Source: Incurvaria masculella
Lineage: Eukaryota > Arthropoda > Insecta > Lepidoptera > Incurvariidae
Direction of reading: 5' to 3'
Length of the DNA: 64,000 nt
Assembly (NCBI GenBank): GCA_946894095.1
Contig: OX335647.2
Location: 14,278,001-14,342,000, forward strand
The position numbers and the translations under genes were made by a program. The notes beneath the pieces are model-generated. The model saw only the letters and a list, made by a program, of their open reading frames with translations. It was not told where the DNA came from and searched no databases. This document shows positions 43,329-52,770 of the stretch, one piece after another (the stretch's first letter is position 1; each line of letters starts with the position of its first letter).

Positions 43329-43526
43329 CAGGTCTAGTCCTGGAATTCCGTAATCAGGAATCAGGAATCCTGAGTCTCAAAAACCGCTTTTATAGCGGTT
43401 TTGAAAGCGATTTTCTTGATGAAAAGATTCCAGAGCATATTTTTTTTTGTAAATCAAAGATTTCCATTGAAAAAAAAAACGCTAGAAAAACGTTTTTATG
43501 AACTCAGGATTCCAGGAATAGCCCCG
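43329..43526. mobile_element. CAG-flanked foldback MITE, copy 5 (198 bp)
   Basis: Left arm caggtctagtcctgg; the right arm is shortened (actcaggattccaggaatag, ccccg). CAG lies on both sides (43326-43328 and 43527-43529). Confidence 0.8.
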
Positions 43527-43615
43527 CAGGATTAGAATATATACACTGATTCAGTTGTACAGGTCTAATTTGGAGGAATAAATGATAGTTACAAGCAGTG
43601 AAGTTTATGGAGGTA

Positions 43616-44259
43616 ACAGCTGAGGTACCTGGCTCCGCTCGGGTTAATGTCGGTTTAGACTGGTATCGGGCTAAATTATTTTCTAGATATTATATGAGTT
43701 ACCCATACCAATTTTAACAAAAGGTAGCCTATGTTTTTTTTTATGCGACCTGACATGGATGACTACTACCACACAACTACCGTTATGATATTAACCCAAT
43801 ACACCACGTTCCCGAATGAATTAGGTGCCATGCCAGGACCTTCTCTTTATAAGCACAGCTACATTGAACTGGATGGAAAACACGGACAATGCTTCGTTGT
43901 CGCTTTGACCATCTTTTCATCCAAAGCTATGGTACCAACTTGGGTGGGTTTATACCATACTGCCTAGTAGAGAAAGGGGACCTACAGTTTTACATGGATT
44001 CCGAACCATGGAGCAGCTCGCATTCATGACGAAATGCACGTATCTAACTCGGCAAAAGAAAGTGGTGCATGTCGGAATTGAACCCAGACCTCTGGTACGC
44101 TAGGCCAGGCTAGGCTACGAGCCGCTCAAAAAAAATGTCCTCGAAGGTCCAGACTATCTCTATACCACTATTCATCAAAATTGGTTCAGCCGTTAAGGTA
44201 TGAAAAGGCAACACACAGACCGAGTTACTTTCGCATTTATTATTTTATTTTAGTATGGA
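43616..44259 (-). mobile_element. Helitron-like element with nested SINE
   Basis: On the minus strand it begins TCCATACTAAAAT after A (plus T 44260). The CTAG end has decayed to ACAG-like sequence at 43616-43619. Outer parts match the family at 20096 and 30030 (gaggtacctggctccgctcg, actatctctataccactatt, gagttactttcgcatttat). The middle is occupied by a SINE. Confidence 0.7.
43735..44127 (-). mobile_element. SINE family 1, tRNA head, inserted in a Helitron
   Basis: Full-length minus-strand copy from its poly-T (3' A tail) at 43735 to the tRNA head (gaattgaacccagacctctg, ctacgagccgct). Flanking ATGT occurs on both sides (about 43730 and 44136), a possible target duplication. Confidence 0.85.
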
Positions 44260-44264
44260 TGGTC

Positions 44265-44476
44265 CAAATGTTAACCAGGTATTCCTAGATATATTTGAAG
44301 CGAAAAAGGTGGAATAACATTTTGTTGTACGACTCGTCAAAATAATCGTCCTCCCCATATTTTTTTCTAAATACCTACACACAAAATGTATGGGAGGACG
44401 AATTTTTTTAACTCGTGCAATGTTATGCAATTTTTTTTGCTCCAAATATACCGTGTAATACATGGTTAACGTTTGC
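44265..44476. mobile_element. Foldback MITE (about 212 bp)
   Basis: Arms aaatgttaacc and ggttaacgttt, with inner matches tatatttgaagcgaaaaa / ttttttgctccaaatata and cgtcctcccc / gggaggacg. No ORF. Confidence 0.7.
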
Positions 44477-44779
44477 ACTATACCTCCGTTAACACCCGGT
44501 ATATGCAAGATTTTATTCGATACTGGAAAGATAATCTAAATGCGTAAACAATCGATAAGGCTGAGCACCGGAGGCAACTAAAGAGATAAGCGATTATTTT
44601 ATCGTGCAGAAACTGAAACGGGGAATCACTGGTATTCCCCAGGAGGAGGTGTTCGGAATGTTGCAAGTCGACATCTCGAACTGATGTACTGTGGTCGATA
44701 GCACTGTCTGACGAGCACGGTCTAGACTGGATTTCAAAAGACGAGGCAAAACGGAAAGGTGTTCTAGCTTACCAAACAC

Positions 44780-44968
44780 ATACCTATGCCTATTTGAGGT
44801 AATATGTAAACACTTGAGTTTCAGCGACATCTTCATTTGAAGCATTGTAACCAGATATTGAAAATTATCTGAAAACGTTTTTGGTCGTGACATTCGTCGG
44901 AAGCAGGATTCGAACCTGCTACCTTTGGATTACATGCCCACTGCTCTAACCAACTGAGCTATCATTAA
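44780..44968 (-). mobile_element. SINE family 2 with tRNA-Thr-like head
   Basis: The minus-strand head gatagctcagttggttagag, then catgtaatcc and caggttcgaatcctg, keeps tRNA D-arm, anticodon and T-arm order with TGT at the anticodon position (Thr). The universal T before the anticodon is A, and the acceptor stem does not pair, so it is not a functional tRNA. The body downstream matches 25334-25421 and 25580-25652. Confidence 0.7.
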
Positions 44969-44984
44969 GCTTATTCCACACCTC

Positions 44985-45168
44985 CTGTTATGATATTAAT
45001 ACAACCCATCAGATGGGAAATTGGTGCTAAGGCATGACATTATTGCACGTTACATAGAACTGGAGGAAAACACGGACCATTTTTATTGCCGTTTCTACCA
45101 TTGATTATTCAATGCGATGGTTCCCACACGGACGGGACTAATGTAAGACTGTAAGGACCACATACGAC
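44985..45168 (-). mobile_element. SINE family 1 fragment, degraded
   Basis: Matches tgttatgatattaataca, aaacacggacca, ttattcaatgcgatgg and cggacgggacta on the minus strand. The head is missing. Confidence 0.55.
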
Positions 45169-46689
45169 AAATTCCTTTTGTGCTTGAAATGCGGTGAAAA
45201 TATTAATTAATGAAGTTACTATTATTAATTCAGCTTTATTTCTGATATACATACATATTGTTATTGCTGTGGACTGAACAAATAATTTAAAAAATATATA
45301 ATATAAAAATAAAGAATAAAATAAAACTACTCATGAAAATATATATAAAAATAAGTGTAGAAATTGTAACGGAGACGGATTTTAACGTGAATTCAGATGC
45401 GTTCGTGCGATTGGGCCGGAAAATGCGTTAACTGAAATGTAAAAAAGCCACACTCGTAAATGTAGAACTAATTGCTTTGCTCAGTTTAGCGAATGTCGTC
45501 GACTGACGGGAAGTTTGGTCCATGAGATGTGTTCAGCCAATTACTTCTCGACTGTTAACGGTTCTTTGGGCAAAGGGTACGTGTCTACTCTACCATTTAT
45601 AGCGTAGTTGCATTATGAGGCCGATTTCAGTGATATAGCGATGCGAATAGTAAGTCAACAGTCGACACGTTTTTACTTTCCGATCACGTTTTTCATTAGG
45701 CAATAAAAATCGCTGAAAATTCTGTGTCGATCCTGAACGCTTCGGGGTAAAATCCCTAAAGCCGGAAAAATCAAATCGCATGAATAAGTGATTAGATTTT
45801 CCCTCGCACGCTAAATATAATTTTGGATGACGTAATGGAAATGTGAAGTTAAAGAGTTCTCCTTCAATAATATGTCAAATTATAGTCAACTTTTCATATT
45901 GAAATGTGTCGGTGCACTGCGCCAAATAATGGGTTATTTGTGTAATAATGTCTTATCTTGATTAACAAACCGCTACACGCTATCTACTACACGCAGTAGA
46001 TAAATAAAAATACAAATCAACATTTTCACGAGTGCCATGTCGAGACGATCGAGAACTGAAAAAGCGCGTAACTAAAATAAATATCACTACTAGATGCTTC
46101 CATCAATATTCAAGATATAAATAAATACATACCTAACCCAGAAATATTTTACATTATTTTTACAGATTGCCCTGAGGTCCGCTCGGGTCAATTTCGTTTC
46201 GGACATTCAAAATGTGATCGGAAACCTTAGCGGGCGTGTTATTTAAACGGCCAGATATTAGTGAATTAAAAATATGGAGAGGTTCTCGGAGTTTGGAATC
46301 ATATGTTCTCGAAATCAACTTCAGATCTCGACAACAGCGCCTACTGCGTCCAATTAAAGCTAACTATCCAGGTGAACCAATGAAAAAACATTCAAATTGG
46401 TCAGGCCGAGAAGAATAATTACAAACACACGCACTCGTAATTTTATATATACAGATGTATGTAAATTGTGTCCGACAATGAAGGGACTCGCATACTCAAT
46501 CAAATGAAAATTCCGGAGAAGAAAGACCAAAGTGCACGCCACTTGGCTGGAGCCATACTGGAGGCAACACTCACAGAGCACCCAGGCCATCGGAATGATG
46601 CAATGCTATTCGGTTTTTATAATGTCGGATGTGATTTAAGCCATCCATGTCCGGTCCATGTACATTATTTAGGGATCTCTGTTAACACC
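45169..46689. other. No gene recognised
   Basis: No supported gene. A short stretch at 46165-46245 (ccgctcgggtcaatttcg, cttagcgggcg) weakly recalls Helitron ends. Confidence 0.4.
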
Positions 46690-46858
46690 TTAAGCCTAGT
46701 TTCACAAAGTGCTGATTTATCTTATTCGATACTTAGAGATCCTTTATTACTAAAGTGCTGATTATCTTGTACTGATAATGTTTCGAAGATGGCAAGAAAG
46801 GCCCTTAATATATGCCTATTAAGCTAATCGGCACATGGTTAAACAGACCCTAAGAGAC
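46690..46858. mobile_element. MITE C, copy 1
   Basis: Imperfect inverted ends (cttaagcctagtttcac and gttaaacagaccctaagag) and inner arms (cctttattactaaagtgct, agaaaggcccttaa). About 170 bp, non-coding. Confidence 0.65.
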
Positions 46859-47076
46859 ACCTACTGCTGATTAGTTTAACAGCCAAATATTAAGGGCTAA
46901 GAGCAGAGCTAATCAGCACACACCAACTCCTGATTTGTTTTAATCGACACTTAAAGGGCCTTTATTACTAAAGTGATGATTATCTTGTACTGTATTGATT
47001 GCAAGCTGCTAAGAAAGGCCCTTAATATGTGGCGATTAAGCTAATCAGCAGAAGGTGAAAAAGGCCCTAAGAGTGA
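46859..47076. mobile_element. MITE C, copy 2, adjacent
   Basis: Repeats tttaatcgacacttaaaggg and gcccttaatatgtggcgatt as inverted arms, ending aaaaaggccctaagag. It follows copy 1 directly with an extra arm-like piece (taagggctaagagcagag) between them. Confidence 0.6.
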
Positions 47077-47264
47077 TGAAATTTGATTTCTAATTAGACT
47101 GGCTAGACCAATTATATGTAACGATATTTGATTACGCTAGTAATATAATAAGTGCATATATGTAGACTCATTGACATAGAATTGATAGCACTCATTGGGA
47201 ATTACTGTCTTGCGTGGTTTTATTAATGTTTATGCAAGCTTATTATTAGACAGTTATGTTTAAT
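47077..47264. other. No feature recognised
   Basis: Short AT-rich spacer. Confidence 0.35.
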
Positions 47265-47488
47265 ATCATGAATGGCTTATATCACGCAATTACCGTCATG
47301 TTATTAGCCCAATGCACCACATTCCCGAAGGTACAACGCCAGGACATTCTCTTTATGAGAACGGCTACACTTAACTGGATGGAAAACACGGAAAAATGTT
47401 CAATTCTGCTTTAATCATAGTTTCTTTCAATGCGGTGGTACGTGTACCAAACCGAGCGGGCTTAACCCTACCAGTAGGGTAATAGTAA
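47265..47488 (-). mobile_element. SINE family 1, tail and body
   Basis: Minus-strand matches: attagcccaatgcaccacat, tggatggaaaacacgg and gcgggcttaaccctacca. The head is absent. Confidence 0.65.
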
Positions 47489-48401
47489 TATAAGTACATG
47501 TGCTATCTATATTTTATTAAAATAACTGTCATAATATGTATACAATTCCGGCACGTGACCCAATTACAGGCGTTCAAATTTTGACTAAGGATTATAATAT
47601 ACAAACTTATAAATAATGGTAGATACAATAAATATTGTATGGAAATGTGTAAACATTAGTTAAATAAATAACTACGATAACATAGTATATTTTAAAACAT
47701 AAGTTTTTACCATACAATAACCGTCGAAATGGTATCAAAAAGTCTTAAAATCATGCTTAAGGCTCTAACGTGCGTTCAGCAAACAAACGATAATGGCGAT
47801 CTTCGGAAGCAATGAATTTGCGTTAATAATTAACCCTAAAGCAAATGTTGTATTCGCGTAAAAATCGAGCGCGACGAAGCGAAATTTAGGTTTTTGACCT
47901 GTAAACACTACTTTCTAAAGTGAATTTATATATATTTCACGGTTATTCACTAGATAAATATGTGATCTTGTACCACAAAAAAAGAAAATTGTCTAAATCA
48001 TTTATAGTTTCCGAGCGCCGGCTTGAAAACCTAGTAAAAACTTGTAAATAGGTGTTGACAAACCAATTTTTTAAAGAATATAAGCAACTTATCAAAACCG
48101 TTTTGAGTTCATACACTAGATAATAGTCTTACTTTGATATTTCGATTTTTTTACCTGTGTTTATGCTTTACCGATGCTGAGATAAAATAAAAAAATTAAC
48201 TTACAATGTTGGAGGTTAGCGTCATATGGAGCCTTAAGTACTTTAATCCTAACAGGACATTGGTATCAAATATCTCAATTGCCGCACGATCTTGAAATAC
48301 TTTGGCATACACTAAGTTTCAACAGATTTCAAGATCGTGGTAAGATGTCTTGTTTTTCTATGTTAGTTTTCTTTATTTCTCTAACTTTACTTCACATGAG
48401 A
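47489..48401. other. No gene recognised
   Basis: AT-rich with no recognised feature. Confidence 0.4.
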
Positions 48402-48435
48402 AATGCGAGTCCAACTCGAACTTGCCGTATTTTTA
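48402..48435 (+). mobile_element. (CCGT)n element, 3' tip
   Basis: Only the mutated terminal hairpin remains (atgcgagtccaactcg, aacttgccgtattttt). Confidence 0.45.
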
Positions 48436-48688
48436 TTCCTGATATTTTTCACAGCGCAGGCCTAGAGGCTCGCAGACGTGACCACAAAAGAGATTAATGG
48501 GCGTTTTTAATTTTTCAACTTTGCGATCTTATTATACTACAGAAACAAGAGGAGCGAACGGCCGAAGGCGAATTCACGATTAGTCTCTGCTAAAACAGAG
48601 AAAAACATCATCGCAGAACGGGAAAAATATTGCTACAATTTTAGAAGTAAAATTAATATTAAATGAGAAGTTACCACGCATTTACTCT
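48436..48688. other. No feature recognised
   Basis: No supported feature. Confidence 0.35.
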
Positions 48689-48873
48689 ACCTAGGTAGCC
48701 CAGTAACGCGACACGCCTCGGGATTTGATCTTGAGTTTAAGCATCACTGGGCGCGGTTGGGTTCTGGATGTGTAACTGTTAGACTTTTGAGGCTAGCCGT
48801 GGCTCGCATTCGAAGTAAAACAGATGTTAGCATCGCATTGAATGACAAATGGTTGCAGAGGCAATGTAAAGGG
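48689..48873 (+). mobile_element. SINE family 1, 5S-like head, truncated
   Basis: Head: gtagcccagtaacgcgacac, gagtttaagcatcactgggc, gcggttgggttctggatgtg. These are again 5S-like A box and intermediate-element positions. Body: ggctagccgtggctcg, catcgcattgaatgac, agaggcaatg. The copy stops there. Confidence 0.7.
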
Positions 48874-48876
48874 GTA

Positions 48877-48935
48877 CGCCTGTGGTCTCTTGTGTCAAAG
48901 ACCGCGGGTTCGAATCCCAGGATGTATAGATTTTT
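48877..48935 (+). mobile_element. tRNA-like fragment with B box
   Basis: tggtctcttgtgtcaaagac followed by cgcgggttcgaatcccag resembles an anticodon arm plus T arm. There is no D arm or acceptor stem, so it is probably a SINE head scrap. Confidence 0.4.
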
Positions 48936-49389
48936 TTGCTGGACTTGGAATGTCAATATAACAAACGGATTAGACAAACATTGTTGCATACAAAACGTAC
49001 TCAAATCTAAATCGTCACGCAATTAGGATCTAAAGTTATGTTTCAAGTTTTACTTTGAACTCACGAGGAAAAGTTAAGAAAACTGATCAGTGGGTCACCT
49101 CTTATAAACAGAAAAAGGGTATCTATTTGTCCAAGATTTTACGCCCATTCACGTCACAATGGTCTCCATGCTTTATTTAAGGAAAACTACAGAAATAATA
49201 AGGAACCATCATTGATATTAGTGATCCATGTCAAGTTAATAAAAAAATTGGTTACTATCCGGGCTGGTCGCTTTCTTCCACCTGCATAAAAATCAGGAGT
49301 TTATGCGTTTGGCGTTTGCCTCATTACCGTGGTTGCAGACGCTGCCTGCTGCTTTAGGCAGATCAATGAGTCGTCTTGGTCAGGCCATG
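48936..49389. other. No gene recognised
   Basis: No supported feature. Confidence 0.35.
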
Positions 49390-49465
49390 TTGCTAGTGTG
49401 TTGGGCGAGGAGATGGTAGTGTGATGGCAGTAGGTGTGATATTAGCCATACATGTCCAGTTAAAT
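49390..49465 (+). mobile_element. SINE family 1 tail fragment
   Basis: gtgtgttgggc, gatggcagtaggtgtgatat and tagccatacatgtccagt match the shared tail. Confidence 0.55.
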
Positions 49466-49937
49466 TAAATATTGAATCCACTGTACCGAAGTAACTGATG
49501 CATTATTACAAACCAACCACCAAACAAACACATTATGGGAGAAAGTTTATTTTAGGCATCATGCCTCAGGCCTCAGGCCAGAATGTAAAATACCAAAGAT
49601 TAAAGGTCTTTTCCAAAAAGCGGTGGTGAGGATATTTTAAGGCGCCTATATAACATAGCGTTAAGTCAAGAATGCGTGCGGCGGAATTTAACCAGTGCCA
49701 TCATGTCAGCGGGAACGCACGTTTCGCGCGCTCCGTCCCCGTTTGGCAAGGTACTAGTCTGATTTTGTCAAAAAAATGTACCTCGTAATGGCTGTAAGGT
49801 ATAAGATTTCTTTTATTTCATTCTTCTAAATAGAAAGAGAACAGAAAATTGCTTTGAAAGGTTACAAAGGTCCTTTTAGAAATATTTTTTATTTCGATGA
49901 TTATACAAGTGTTTGTGGACAAAAAAAAAATTTTACA
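49466..49937. other. No gene recognised
   Basis: No supported feature. Confidence 0.35.
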
Positions 49938-50340
49938 AAAAAAATAACCGACTTCAAAGAAAAAGCACTAAATAACATAACAAAAATCGTAACTACAAAA
50001 ATGGCAATTATTTTTTACTTTTTAGTGCTTTTTCTTTGAAGTCGGTTATTTTTTTTGTCAATTTTTTTTATTTGTTTATTTTTAGTGAATCTGAAATACA
50101 CTTACTAATTTGTACACGTCCTTTCCAATAAAAAAAGAATCACCGAAATCGGTTGGCGTTATATTGAGTTATTCGTCCATTTGTCGCGCAATCTTAATAC
50201 AAATTTAAGACTTATATGATTTTCTCATGGATATCATTTTCAGAACTTAACCAAATTAAAATGGGACCCCTTGGGAAGCACTAGCTTTCATTTAAAAAAA
50301 AAATCATCAAAATCGGTTCACATAAATTTTCAGGTGCTTG
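49938..50340 (+). mobile_element. ACCGACTTCAAAG palindromic element, copy 1
   Basis: An inverted pair (aaaataaccgacttcaaaga at 49941-49960, and tctttgaagtcggttatttt at about 50033-50052) is followed by a conserved tail shared with 58580-59118: cgtcctttccaataaaaaaa, cgaaatcggttggcgttat, gagttattcgtc. A common lepidopteran repeat as I recall; the class is not settled. No ORF of note. Confidence 0.75.
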
Positions 50341-50543
50341 TTACGTTTTGGAAATGATGTTGGATAATATTTTTCTCGTCAATAAAATCAATTTTAAGGG
50401 ATCGGGAAAAGCCACGTACTGTCGAAGAAAAATATTTCATCGTTACGCAGAAGAAATCGATTTGAAATTACATATGTTACTCCGAAGGCAATATTTTCCG
50501 CTGAAGATTAAACAAAGGGCGGAGCAGGGCTTTACGCGTACAG
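50341..50543. other. No feature recognised
   Basis: A 72-codon frame at 50348-50566 has no motif. Confidence 0.3.
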
Positions 50544-50683
50544 TAGGTCTATTCTTGGAATTATGAGCTCAAGAATCCTAAATATTTCAGTCGAGAAAAC
50601 AGCTTTCATAGCGGTTATCAAAGCGGTTTTCTCGACTGAATGATTGCTGAATCCTGAGCACAGAATTTCAAGAATAGGACTTA
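50544..50683. mobile_element. CAG-flanked foldback MITE, variant (140 bp)
   Basis: Starts taggtctattcttgg after CAG (50541-50543). The inner arms tcagtcgagaaaac and gttttctcgactga pair perfectly. The right end is ttcaagaataggactta, and the flank there is TGA rather than CAG. Confidence 0.7.
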
Positions 50684-51531
50684 TGATGTGTCGTCGCCTT
50701 ACGCTTGTTCGTTGCCTAACACCCTGAAAGCCACGTCAAGCACCCAGAGGGAGACAAATCACGCGTCATTTTAGCACAAAACAATTTATTTCGGGCCCAC
50801 CACGTCATCTCAGTCTCTCATGCATAACCGGCTCATAAATAAAGGGAATAAATCTGCTGAGGAGATTTATTATACTTACATAATACTGAACATTTTTAAA
50901 ACATATTATTCACACAAATGTTAAAATAATTCTTGTAGCAGTATAGTAAACTAGAAGTTGTCGAGTTATTTGCAGTTTATAAGAGTAAAACTAGTATTAT
51001 TATTTTTTTATCTTATTTGCGTATCATATAAAGCATCGGCGACCACCGGTGAGCATCGGCGAATGCCAGCGAACGCTATGTATTTATATATTCGTAAAGC
51101 TAAAATAGGGCCAAAACTAAGTCATAAGAGGCTGGACAATGGTGGTGACGGTGCGTTTTTTCTAATCTGTGGTCTCCTCAGTTTTCTACCCTTGTCCGAG
51201 TGCGTGACGAGGTTGCATAAAAGTTCCTCTCTCCATCATCGGTGAATTAGGCAAATATACACGCACAAGGGCAACTGACTCTGCCCGCCTAAGAGTCGAC
51301 GAGCTCATTAGAAATATGTCTTCATTCTATATTCTCATTGTAATTCTGGTTGAGCGCAAGTCTGCCATCGTATAAGACTCAGTTAATATTTAAGCAACTA
51401 AATTTTCTCGCAATGGTCTATGAATGTTTCCACTCCGCATTGTAAAGAGCATTTTGTATAGAGATTGCGAAATTGAAAACTTGATAGAGTTTTGGAACTG
51501 TATTATGTATGTTTCTTTTTTAAGGTTCCGT
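50684..51531. other. No gene recognised
   Basis: A 95-codon frame at 50958-51245 shows no domain. No repeat assigned. Confidence 0.4.
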
Positions 51532-51814
51532 ACCCAGAGGGTGCCAACGCAACCCTATTACTAAGCAACCGCTGTCTGTCCGGCCGTCCGTCCGTCTGTC
51601 ACAGGGCTGTATCTCATGAGCGTTAATAGGTAGGCTGCTGAAATTTTCACAGAGTGTGTATTTATTTTGCTGCTATAAGAAAAAATAAGTAAAATTTTAA
51701 AATAAAAAAAATTAAATTACGCATACACCATACAAAAAAAAACGTTGTGTTAAATCTTGTGCGATGGTACGGAACCCTTCGTGTGCGAGTTCGATTCGCA
51801 CTTCGCCGGTTTTT
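51532..51814 (+). mobile_element. (CCGT)n element, diverged full-length copy
   Basis: Both terminal hairpins are present with mutations, along with tgtcacagggctgtatctca, a short CCGT tract and ggtacggaacccttcgtgtg. Located between T- and A-rich flanks. Confidence 0.75.
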
Positions 51815-52649
51815 AAAAAATAAAGCCAAAGGCAGATTTAAGAAATCACTTGGAAAACGGTAAGACTACCTGTATGAAACCATCCGTAGATTAAAAAAAT
51901 ATCACAGTATTCATACATTACCTTTGTTAAGAGCATGAGTGTAGTAGCCCAAAGTAATTTACCAAATAAGGCTATTAGAGTAGAAGCGAAAGCTCTCCCA
52001 ACTGAACTTTAAGTATATACTTAGTGACGCGGACGAGGGAATTTTGGCAGTGAATATCGCGCCATTGTTGGTGTATGAACAATGCGGTACTGAAAACACA
52101 AAGCCTTACTGACCGCAGGTCGGACGATATTGTACCTTCAGTTTGCGTGGGGTTACCGCTAGTAGCCGTGTTGATATATGAGTAGATGCATTGCCAATAT
52201 TAAATGCTTTCGCATAACATTCAGAATCCTACATAAATAATTAATTATTTCCTTTTAACTTTAATTGCATAATTTAGGAGTAAGTACTATGTTTTTTAGT
52301 TATTATTTTGTTAGTGTCTCTAAAATTTCGTTCTCAAAACTGTAAGGATGAAATTTACGTATTATGGAGTTGGATACGCCGTAAGGTAACAGCTAAAATC
52401 GTCTCAAAGACCAGGAATTTGGCAAGAATCCGACCGATAGTAATTGAGATTTGTTTTTAGGATACAATCCCAATATTTTGGAGAAATTAATCGAAGATAC
52501 AGTTTGGTAATGTAAGAAAAGAATTATGTTTGATTAAATATGTATTAATACATATTTTATGTATTTGCTTAAATACTAGATTTGATTAGGACAAGCATTT
52601 TTAAGTGATTATGTTTTATTGTGTCTTCTCACCCACCGTCATAATTATT
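51815..52649. other. No gene recognised
   Basis: No supported feature. Confidence 0.4.
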
Positions 52650-52770
52650 ACACCTTATTCCCGAACTAATTAGGTGCAATGCCAGAATATTCCATTTATG
52701 AGCACGGCTACACTGAACTGGATGGCAACGGATAATTTTACATCACCGTTTCGACCATCTTTCACCCAAT
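52650..52770 (-). mobile_element. SINE family 1 body fragment
   Basis: Minus-strand matches: ccgaactaattaggtgcaat, atgagcacggctacactgaa, ccgtttcgaccatc and cccaatgcgatg. Confidence 0.65.

Noticed and set aside
44890..44968. Functional tRNA-Thr gene on the minus strand
   Set aside because: The T before the anticodon is A and the acceptor stem does not pair; the sequence continues into a repeated SINE body.
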